The notes under the pieces are model-generated. The model was not told where the DNA came from, did not search any database, and was given only the letters and a program-made list of their open reading frames with translations. A program made the translations under genes and the position numbers. Positions 7,240 to 15,200 of a stretch of DNA of 64,000 bases are shown in pieces (position 1 is the first letter of the stretch; every line of letters starts with the position of its first letter). The DNA is from Clostridiales bacterium Firm_08. Its GTDB lineage: Bacteria > Bacillota > Clostridia > Oscillospirales > QAKW01. The stretch covers positions 20,032 to 84,031 of the forward strand of contig LVAN01000009.1 in assembly GCA_001604045.1 (NCBI GenBank). The letters are read 5' to 3'.

Positions 7240-9270
7240 TTATTTGTTGATCGCCGTGCCGCCGACGTACAGCGTAAAACCGTTAAAGTCGATGTTCGCA
7301 TACGTTGTGTCGGCATCGTTGAGGGTGGTGACGTAGGTGTCGCCCGTCAGTTTGATATGGGAGTCTTTATCCAGCGTCAGCGTGACGGAAGCGGCGGCGT
7401 TCGCGGTGTTGATTGCGCCCTCGTAGGTGGAGGCGGTCAGCGTAAGGGTGACGCTTGACAGCGCGTCCGCTTCGATATTGCCGGTCAGCGTCTGTTTCGT
7501 TGCGTTCAGTGTGACGTTGCCGCCGTTTGAACCGCTCTTGCCCCACTCATCGGTGCCCTTCGCGCTGATGAGGATACCGCTGCCAAAATCAAGTTTTGTG
7601 TTTTCCAGATTGATGACGGCGTTGGTGTTGGTGATGAAGAACATCGGCGCGGTCTTATAATAGTCCGATGTCTTTTGGATGGACAGGGAAGAGTCTTTGG
7701 CGGTGAAGGTGCCGGTACCCTCGCCGGCGTCGCCCGACATGGACTGGTAGATCATCACGCCCGCCTGATCGACGTCGCCTCGGTTGCCGGTAGCGGAAGC
7801 GGTGAGGGTGGAATTTGTGACGGTTGCGCTGTTTTTTCCTTCGATGACCGCCATCTGCGCGCCGTTCGCCGTGCCGGTGGTGTTTTTGACGCTGATATCG
7901 CCGGTGGAGTAGATGACGGGAGAGCCGGCGCCGTTCGTTTCCAGCGTGGAATCGGTGACTGTTACGGTACCTTCGCCCCGGTCGGTGGCAAGCGCCGCCG
8001 AGGACGCGCCTTTGGTGGTGATGTTGACTTTGGTCGCCTCAATGGTGCCGCCGTAGGTGGCGTCCAGCCCCCGTGAGCCGGAGGATCCGGTCGTCTTGAT
8101 GGTGACATCCGTCAGAGTGATCTTCGCGTTTTCGCCGGTGGCGAAGACGGCGTTGCTTCCCTTGGCGTTGGTGGTAATGGTGGTGTTGCTGATGGAGGCG
8201 GTGGAACCGCTTTGTACCAGCACGCCGGAGTTGACACCGTTGAATTCCGAGGCCTCAGTATCTGTCGCGTCACCCGCGGACTTGGTGATGGTAGCGCCCT
8301 CTACCGTGGCGTTGCCGCCGTCGGTGACGAGCAAAGCGCTTTCATCGCTTGCGGAAGAAGTGTACTGTCCGTTCAGAGTCTGTTCGTCAGTCACTTTTGT
8401 CGCGCCGCTCACTTCCGCCGCCGCCTGATCGGAAGCGCCGCTCGGCGCTTTCGCCGTTTCGGAGGACGAACTGCCGGTCCCGGCAACGGCTTTACTGATC
8501 TTACCGCCCGCGAAGGCGAACGCGGTGACAAAGATGACGGTCGCCAGCAGTAAAATGACGACTTTGTCCATGCTATGGAGGGTCTCTTTAAGGGTCTTTT
8601 TGTTGAACCGGGACATCAGCAGATAGATGAAGGTCAGTCCCGCGATCAGTCCTTCGGTGACAAAGAGGATATAGTAGGGAAATACAGGGGTCGAGGATCT
8701 TTCGCTTTCACCGCTGTTTTGCGTCGGCATACCCGGCATGGAGGGCATGCCGTTTTGGCTGTCACCGCTGCCGTTTTGCATATCGGGCGGGGTGGGCATT
8801 CCGGTTTGCGTTCCGTTATCCGGTGTCGCGCTTGTCTCAACTTCGATCAAGCTCCCGCTGTCATCCGTCGAAGTCTGCGTGATCCCCGCGTCGGTCGAAC
8901 TGCTTTGCCCGTTGCCGTTCGGCATAGAAGGCATCCCGTTTTGGCCGTTACCGTTGCCGTTTTGCATATCCGGCGGGGTAGGCGGCATGCCGTTCTGATC
9001 GTCGCTGTTCCCGCCGTTCGGCATTTCGGGCGGCGTGTTTTGCGTGCTGTCGGAAGAACTATCCTGTGAGGAGGAACCGTCCCGCGCGTTTCGGTCGGGA
9101 CGGGTCATACCGCCGTCCGGACCGCCGCGCGTCTGTGAGATGGAAGCGGCGGCGGAATTTGCCGCGAAGGCGTCCTTCGCGAAATACGCCGTGAAGGCGG
9201 CGGACAGGAACATCGCCGCGATCACCAGGATCATGATGACGTTTTTCAGCGTTCTGTGTGTATTTTTCAT
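7240..9270 (-). CDS. Membrane-anchored, Pro/Met/Asn/Gly-rich protein with right-handed beta-helix ectodomain
   Basis: 676 residues from the ATG at 9270, which has AAGGAG upstream; the in-frame GTG 18 bases earlier lacks an SD. Layout: an N-terminal hydrophobic anchor or signal (about 10-32); a low-complexity linker with repeated PPDMQNG / QNGMPSMP units (about 60-185); two membrane helices (about 195-217 and 234-255); then about 390 residues of repeated Thr/Ser/Val/Asn strands (ATVTNSTLTA, AKITLTDVTIKTTG and similar) typical of a parallel beta-helix. It is probably a surface adhesin or carbohydrate-binding protein. No catalytic motif is recognised. It lies just downstream of a two-component system on the same strand but has its own promoter, with direct repeats suited to an OmpR-family regulator, so it is a likely target. 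Confidence 0.75.
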   Translation of the reverse strand: MKNTHRTLKNVIMILVIAAMFLSAAFTAYFAKDAFAANSAAASISQTRGGPDGGMTRPDRNARDGSSSQDSSSDSTQNTPPEMPNGGNSDDQNGMPPTPPDMQNGNGNGQNGMPSMPNGNGQSSSTDAGITQTSTDDSGSLIEVETSATPDNGTQTGMPTPPDMQNGSGDSQNGMPSMPGMPTQNSGESERSSTPVFPYYILFVTEGLIAGLTFIYLLMSRFNKKTLKETLHSMDKVVILLLATVIFVTAFAFAGGKISKAVAGTGSSSSETAKAPSGASDQAAAEVSGATKVTDEQTLNGQYTSSASDESALLVTDGGNATVEGATITKSAGDATDTEASEFNGVNSGVLVQSGSTASISNTTITTNAKGSNAVFATGENAKITLTDVTIKTTGSSGSRGLDATYGGTIEATKVNITTKGASSAALATDRGEGTVTVTDSTLETNGAGSPVIYSTGDISVKNTTGTANGAQMAVIEGKNSATVTNSTLTASATGNRGDVDQAGVMIYQSMSGDAGEGTGTFTAKDSSLSIQKTSDYYKTAPMFFITNTNAVINLENTKLDFGSGILISAKGTDEWGKSGSNGGNVTLNATKQTLTGNIEADALSSVTLTLTASTYEGAINTANAAASVTLTLDKDSHIKLTGDTYVTTLNDADTTYANIDFNGFTLYVGGTAINK

Positions 9271-9318
9271 AATGATTTCTCCTTTCACGAGAGCCGCGGC
9301 TCTTTGCTTGTTGGCATT

Positions 9319-9324
9319 ATTATA
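9319..9324 (-). promoter_or_regulatory. -10 element of the beta-helix gene promoter
   Basis: TATAAT on the minus strand, 48 bp before the start codon. The -35 position (9342-9347, ACTTTC) is poor, as expected when an activator is needed. Confidence 0.7.
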
Positions 9325-9334
9325 CCCGTCGTTT

Positions 9335-9351
9335 GTTAAACGAAAGTTAAA
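9335..9351 (-). promoter_or_regulatory. Direct-repeat operator for an OmpR/PhoP-type response regulator
   Basis: TTTAAC-N5-TTTAAC on the minus strand, with repeats at 9346-9351 and 9335-9340 and an exact 11-bp period. They overlap the weak -35 of the beta-helix promoter. This is the geometry of PhoP/VanR-type activator boxes, and the matching kinase/regulator pair lies directly upstream. Confidence 0.6.
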
Positions 9352-9364
9352 GAAACAAAAAAAA

Positions 9365-9397
9365 TTCGTCCCCCGAAAAAATTCTTCGGGGGACGAA
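9365..9397 (-). terminator. Terminator of the AraC-RR-HK operon
   Basis: TTCGTCCCCCGAA / TTCGGGGGACGAA hairpin. Read on the minus strand it is followed by a run of eight T (9357-9364 are A on plus). It separates the sensor operon from the beta-helix gene. Confidence 0.9.
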
Positions 9398-9405
9398 ATA
9401 CATTT

Positions 9406-10626
9406 TTATTTTTTAAACGTCACGGTAAAGGTCGTTTTGCCGTTTTCCGAGGCGGCGCGGATGGCGCCGCCGTGCAGGGAGACGATATTTTTCGCGATGG
9501 CGAGCCCCAGACCGTAGCGGTCGTCATTACGGTTGCGGGAAGCGTCGACGCGGTAAAACCGCTCAAAGATCTTTTCCTCCTCGCCTTTCGGGATGCCTTC
9601 GCCCTCATTGGTGACGGTAAGAATGATATCACGGTCCCGCTTGAGCCGAACTTTGATCTCGCCGTTCGGCGCGCTGTGCTTTACGGCGTTGTCCAGCAGG
9701 ATGGAGACAAGCTGACGGATCCGGTCCTGCGCCATCGGCATCTCAATGCCGTCCTCGATGTCATCCCGCAGCGTCAGCCCTTTTTCGAACAGCACCGCCT
9801 CGAAGTTGAGAGCCGCGATCTGTACCGTTTTGGAAAGTGAGGCGGTCGTAAGACTTTCAGGCGTATCGCTTTCGGTTTTCGCGAGCGTGAGCAGGTCGTG
9901 GATCAGTTTGTTCATCCTCTCGCTCTCGCTTTTGATGTTTGAAAGCCATTTTGTCTCCTCCGGCTGACGTTCCAGCGCGTCGGCGCTCGCCATGATGACG
10001 GCAAGCGGCGTTTTGAGTTCGTGGCTCGCGTCGGCGATGAAGCGGCGCTGTTTATCAAATGACTCCTGCACCGGGCGGATGATCCTGCGGGTAATGGCTT
10101 TTGTGAGGAAAAAGGCGATCAGATCGAACGCGGCGAACGCGGCGAGCGAGATCAGCAGTTTGCCGCGAAGCCGCGCGCCCGTCCTGCGGTCGTCCACGAT
10201 GACGAGCCGGTCTCCTTTTTTATAGGAATAGGAATATTTCGTGAAATAGAGGTTGCCGACGGATCTGCTTTTCGGACCCGACGCGAGATACTCCCGCGCC
10301 AGCGCCCGCACGGCGGCTTCGTCCATACTGTCGGGGGAGAGGTTGAGGATCTCCTCGATACTGTCGTCGTCCTCCAGCATCACGGTATAGACGGTGCTGT
10401 CCATAAACATAACGCCCTTGAGGTCGCCAAGTTCCCGTCTTTCATCGGGCGGCGCGATATCCTCCATATCGTCCCGTTTGTCCATCGCGATCCGGTTCAG
10501 ACTGTCCTCCACCCGGCGGCGCTCCTCAGTATAGTTTTGCGCGTTGTATGTGACCGCTACGGTGACGGCGAACGCCGTGAGCAGCAGGAACAACACGAGA
10601 AAGATCTTTGTTTTAAGCTTTTTCAT
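9406..10626 (-). CDS. Sensor histidine kinase
   Basis: 406-residue membrane histidine kinase. TM1 is at about 7-27, an acidic extracytoplasmic sensor region of about 125 residues follows, and TM2 is at about 154-175. The H box FIADASHELKTPLAV has the phospho-acceptor His near residue 202, then LDNAVKHS (N box), NEGEGIPKGEEEKIFERFYR (G1/F region) and DRYGLGLAIAKNIV (G2). The sensor domain matches no named fold I recognise. It overlaps the response-regulator gene by 14 bp, so the two are co-translated partners. Overall it is VanS/PhoR-like. It probably controls the downstream beta-helix gene. Confidence 0.92.
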   Translation of the reverse strand: MKKLKTKIFLVLFLLLTAFAVTVAVTYNAQNYTEERRRVEDSLNRIAMDKRDDMEDIAPPDERRELGDLKGVMFMDSTVYTVMLEDDDSIEEILNLSPDSMDEAAVRALAREYLASGPKSRSVGNLYFTKYSYSYKKGDRLVIVDDRRTGARLRGKLLISLAAFAAFDLIAFFLTKAITRRIIRPVQESFDKQRRFIADASHELKTPLAVIMASADALERQPEETKWLSNIKSESERMNKLIHDLLTLAKTESDTPESLTTASLSKTVQIAALNFEAVLFEKGLTLRDDIEDGIEMPMAQDRIRQLVSILLDNAVKHSAPNGEIKVRLKRDRDIILTVTNEGEGIPKGEEEKIFERFYRVDASRNRNDDRYGLGLAIAKNIVSLHGGAIRAASENGKTTFTVTFKK

Positions 10627-11305
10627 CGGTCTTCTCCAATCTGTATCCCATCCCGCGCACCGATTTGATGTTGACGGCGGCGCCGATGGCTTTCAGTTTG
10701 CGGCGGATGAACGAGAGATAGGCTTCAAGGTTATTGCTCTCGATCTCGTTATCATAGCCCCATACCTTGTCGTAGATCTGCTCTTTGGACAGGATCTGCG
10801 CGGGATTGCGCAGAAAATATTCCATGAGCTGAAATTCCTTTTTGACGATGCCGATCTCCTCGCCGGTCGAGGCGCAGGAAAGGCGGGAGGTTTTAAGGTG
10901 CAGGCGGATGTCGCCGTATTCGAGGTAGTCTTTTTTCTCCGCGCTTCCCGTGCCGCGCAGCTGCACGTTGATCCGTGCGACAAGTTCATCCATATGGAAA
11001 GGTTTGGTCAGGTAGTCGTTGGCGCCGCCCTCAAATCCCTGCATTTTATCCTCCAGCAGGGTTTTGGCGGTCAGCATGATGACTTTGGCGTCGACGCCGC
11101 CGGCGCGGATCTCCTTTAAAATTTCAAAACCGTTCATTCCCGGCAGCATGACGTCCAGTACGATGAGATCGTAACTGCCGCTTTGCGCCATATAAAGCCC
11201 GTTCTCGCCGTCGGTGGCGATATCAGCCTCGTATTTTTCCTGCCGAAGCCTGCTCGCGACAACGTCCGCGAGTTTGTATTCATCTTCTACGATCAATATT
11301 CTCAT
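10613..11305 (-). CDS. OmpR/PhoB-family response regulator
   Basis: 230 residues. The receiver domain has the acidic pair ED at 7-8, the phospho-acceptor Asp51 in LIVLDVMLPG, Thr in VIMLTAK and Lys in YLTKPF. The C-terminal winged-helix Trans_reg_C domain is marked by LMEYFLRNPAQILSKEQIYDKVWGYD and VRGMGYRLEK. The ATG overlaps the stop codon of the upstream AraC-type gene (ATGA), so an AraC regulator, response regulator and kinase form one operon, an uncommon combination. It probably binds the TTTAAC direct repeats at 9335-9351. Confidence 0.94.
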   Translation of the reverse strand: MRILIVEDEYKLADVVASRLRQEKYEADIATDGENGLYMAQSGSYDLIVLDVMLPGMNGFEILKEIRAGGVDAKVIMLTAKTLLEDKMQGFEGGANDYLTKPFHMDELVARINVQLRGTGSAEKKDYLEYGDIRLHLKTSRLSCASTGEEIGIVKKEFQLMEYFLRNPAQILSKEQIYDKVWGYDNEIESNNLEAYLSFIRRKLKAIGAAVNIKSVRGMGYRLEKTDEKA

Positions 11306-12165
11306 GATTTTTTCTCCTTATCTGCCTGTCGGCGGAAGGTTGAAGGCGAGACGCCGTATGTTTTTTTGAACAGCTTGTAAAAAAATCTGACGTCCCTATA
11401 TCCGATCGCCTCGGCGATCTGCGCGACCGGCTGATTTTCCGTCAGCAAAAGATGGCACGCCATTTCCAGACGGTAAAACTGCAGGTATTCTGTAAAGGAG
11501 ATCCCGACGTTTTCAGAAAATATACGGGAGAGATAGGGAACGGTATACCCCAGCCGGTCGCCGATGGTTTTCAACGTGAGAGGCTCGGCATATTTTTGAT
11601 GGATGATGGTCAGGATGTCCTGCGTCAGCGTGGAATAACCGCTCTGCCGCGTTTCGCCTGACTGCCGCATTATGGTGACGAGCAATTCAATGAGTTGTGC
11701 CCTCACCATCGCCTCTTTGCCGGAGCGGTTCTGCCTGAGCTCTCGTGAGATACTGCCGATCAGCCGCAGCACGCTGCCGTCGCTGTCATGAAAAATGTAA
11801 TAGGAAAATTTCCCGATGTTGCGGGGCAAATAGTTGATGAGAAAGTGGCTGACAAGCCGTGAAAGATCACGGCATCCGTCCAGCGCCGGGTCGATGACGC
11901 GGGGAAAAAACAAGAGGTTCACCATTTGGCATTCGCTGTCCCCGTAGTAGGCGTGGATGGAATTGAGATCCATGATGAAAAAATCGCCGGGACGAATGAT
12001 CGACAGATCTCCGTTCATATAGTGCTTCGCCGTGCCGCGCAGCATATAGCCGAGCTCAAAGTAAACGTGGGAATGGTTACCGTTGTTGGGCTGATCCGCT
12101 TCCATCACGACAATGCCGTGGCGATCTACGTAATCCCGCCAATGATCGGCGACCTGATACTGCAT
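11302..12165 (-). CDS. AraC-family transcriptional regulator (cupin + HTH)
   Basis: 287 residues from the ATG at 12165, which has GGTGAT upstream; a TTG at 12192 in frame has no SD. The N-terminal AraC-type cupin sensing domain includes HSHVYFELGYMLRG and IIRPGDFFIMDLNSIHAY. The C-terminal pair of helix-turn-helices includes LTLKTIGDRLGYTVPYLSRIF and PVAQIAEAIGYRDVRFFYKLFKKTYGVSPSTFR. It is read divergently from the GH78 rhamnosidase-like gene, with about 100 bp between starts, so it most likely controls that gene in response to a sugar ligand. Its stop overlaps the start of the response regulator, tying glycan sensing to the two-component system. Confidence 0.9.
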   Translation of the reverse strand: MQYQVADHWRDYVDRHGIVVMEADQPNNGNHSHVYFELGYMLRGTAKHYMNGDLSIIRPGDFFIMDLNSIHAYYGDSECQMVNLLFFPRVIDPALDGCRDLSRLVSHFLINYLPRNIGKFSYYIFHDSDGSVLRLIGSISRELRQNRSGKEAMVRAQLIELLVTIMRQSGETRQSGYSTLTQDILTIIHQKYAEPLTLKTIGDRLGYTVPYLSRIFSENVGISFTEYLQFYRLEMACHLLLTENQPVAQIAEAIGYRDVRFFYKLFKKTYGVSPSTFRRQADKEKKS

Positions 12166-12264
12166 ATTATCATCACCACACTTTTTTGGCAATAAATGAA
12201 GGATATAATAATGGTATCACGTTTGGTATACTGATGTCAAGAAAAAAAGAAGGGAACGATCAGT

Positions 12265-15200
12265 ATGGCAAAAATCATTCGCTCCGGCTTTCTCATTGTT
12301 CTTTTGCTGTGCCTGATAGCGGCGCAACTGCCGTTTTCTGCGGTCGCGGAGGGGGGAACGCCGTTGAAAGATCTGCGCGTCAACGGAGAGATCTCTCCGA
12401 TCAACGTAGGGGAGGAGTGCGTCTTTTCCTGGAAGCTGGACAGCACGCTCCGCAACGTCGTGCAGACCGCTTACCGCGTTCGCGTGGGAAGCGCCCCGGG
12501 CGGTTCCGACCTGTGGGACAGCGGTAAGATCGACGACTATCATCAAAGCGTCTCTTACGGCGGCGCGGCGCTGGCATCCGCGACAAAGTATTACTGGAGC
12601 GTGACGGTGTGGGATGGAAACGACGGGTTTGAGAGCGCGTCATCGACCTTTGAGACCGCGCTGTTCCCGTCGGACATCACGGGGCGGATGGTCGCCTGCG
12701 GCGATGAGATCCTCGACCGTGACAATTACAGCGTGGAGGCGGACGTACGGATCGAAAACGCCACTTTCGGACTGATCATCGGCGGCACCGACGTGGATAA
12801 TTTTGTGGCGGTGCAGGTCAACATCAAGACCAGCCGCACCATTTTGCGTTGTATCTATGTGGTGAGCGGATCGACGACGAAACTCAAAGATATCGATGTG
12901 ACCTCTCAGCTCTCCCGTGCGCAGGCGCAGGCGGGCTTCCATATCAAAGTGGACGTCACCGAGGGCGGCGTAATGTCGTACTACATCGACGGCGTTTATG
13001 CCGGCACGGCGACGCATGCCCTGGCGGTGCTGAACGGCATCGGTCTGCGGCAGATGGCAAGCGCGACGGATGACGAGCGGGTGTGGTTTGACAACATTTG
13101 CGTAAAAAGCGGCACCGGACAGCAGATCCTCCTGCTGGACTTTGCCGACGGCACGCCGACGGGAGGCACCGTGACGGACGGCGAGTTGTACGTTGTGGAT
13201 CTGCTGGAATTCTATGATTTGGAGGACCTGCTGCGCGTCCGGTCCTATTCGATGGAAACGGATATCACGATTCAAAATCACGGCGCGGGCGTTATCATCG
13301 GCGCCCTGGATGCGAGCAATTACGTTTGTGCGCAGATCAATATCAAGTCGGATCCCGTGCGCGTCGATTTCATCGTAGCAACAAACGGCACCGCTAAAAA
13401 TAAGCAGAAAACATCCTGCGCCGCGGCGATCCCGTACGCGAACCGGTTTGACACGTTTCACTTCAAAGCTGTTGTCACAACGGACGGGACGGCAAAGATC
13501 TACATTAACAATACCTATATCTGCTCTTACCAAAGTGAGCTTTGCGTGATGGATCGTTTCGGTTTCCGCCAATGGTATTCCGCCAGCGACAACGAGATCG
13601 CGCAGTATGATAATCTCACCATCATCACGGCGGACGGGAAAACTCTTGTGGACTTTGATTTTTCCGGAGGATACGATCCCTTTGACATTGGCACGGTGAC
13701 AGACGGAAAGCTGACGGTGCAGAACTTTACCGGCGTCTTTTCTCCCGATGTCATCCGTCCTTATGTCATTGATACCGATTTTGCGGTGGAGGCAGGCGCC
13801 TTCGGACTTTCCTTTTCGGTCGAGGACAGCAAGAACTTTTTGTTCTGGCAGGTCAACATTACCCGCGGCGCGGCAAATGAAAAGATCTATCTCAATCCCC
13901 ATACCTGTATCGCGGGGACCAATTCACGGCTTGCCAACGTGGATATCACGAGCGTTCTCCCCTGGACGGAGCGAAATGATACGCATCATATCCGGGTGGA
14001 GATCTCTCCCTTCCGCGTCATCAAAACATATATCAATTCGACGCTTGTCGATACGCGCACCGTGGCGCAGGCGTCGTTCAGCGGCGTCGGTTTCCGGCAG
14101 AATTACAACGATGAGAAGGCACGCGTCGACAATTACGTTCTGACCGACCTTTCGTCGGGGACGACGCTGATCAGCGGAGATTTCAACGATCATACCGATC
14201 CGTTTTCGACGGGGAGAACCAAAGATGGAAAACTGGTATTGGATGGAGTCGGCATTTTTTACCGCCCGATCATCGGCGGCGCGCCGCTGTTCCGTAAAGA
14301 ATTCTCCACCATCGAGGGCAAGACCGTCGCCTCCGCGCGCCTGTACGCGACGGCGCTCGGCGTGTATGAGGCGTGGCTGGACGGCGTAAAAGCGGGGGAC
14401 GAGGTGATGGCACCCGGTTCCTCTTCATACAGCGAGATCCTGAAATATCAGTGTATCGACGTCACCTCCGCGCTGACCGCCGGCAGTCACGCGCTGTGCG
14501 CCGCCGTCGGAGACGGCTGGTATCTGAGCCATTTCGGCTGGGGAAATAACTGTGATCAGACCTGGGGCGTGGAAAAAGCGTTTCTTGCCCAGCTCGTCAT
14601 CACTTATACTGATGGCACGATGCAAACGATCGTCACTGATGATACTTGGAAAACAACGGATCAGTCGCCTTTCATCATCACCGACAACCAAAACGGCGAA
14701 ACCTATGATGCGCGTTTGGAACAGGATGGCTGGATGTTGACGGGCTTTGACGACAGCGACTGGAAAGACGTCAAACTGCTGACCGCAGGCAACAGCAATA
14801 CCAAGGTGGATCCCCATACTGTTTCTTTGGAGCCGGCAAGCGGAAAGGTGATCTGCGAGCGGGAGATCACCCCTGTTGCGATCACACGCAAAGGCGACGT
14901 GTTCATCGTGGATATGGGGCAGAACTTCGCGGGCGTGGTCCGTTTGGACGTCACCGGCACCGCGGGACAGACCGTGCGCCTGCGCTACGGCGAGATCCTT
15001 GACAACGAAGGTGATCTCTATACCGACAACCTGCGCACCGCTTTCGCGACGGACTACTATACCTTTAAGGACAGCTCTCCGGTCTCCTATATGCCGCGCT
15101 TTACCTATCACGGCTTTCGGTACGTCGAGGTGGCAGGGCTGTCCTCGCTGACCGCGAGCGAGATCACCGGCATCGTGCAGACGCAAAAGATGTCTTACGG

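Noticed and set aside
8690..9060. Repeated units resembling a CRISPR-like array
   Set aside because: The repeats are in frame and encode PPDMQNG/QNGMP units of the surface protein; spacing and unit length are irregular.
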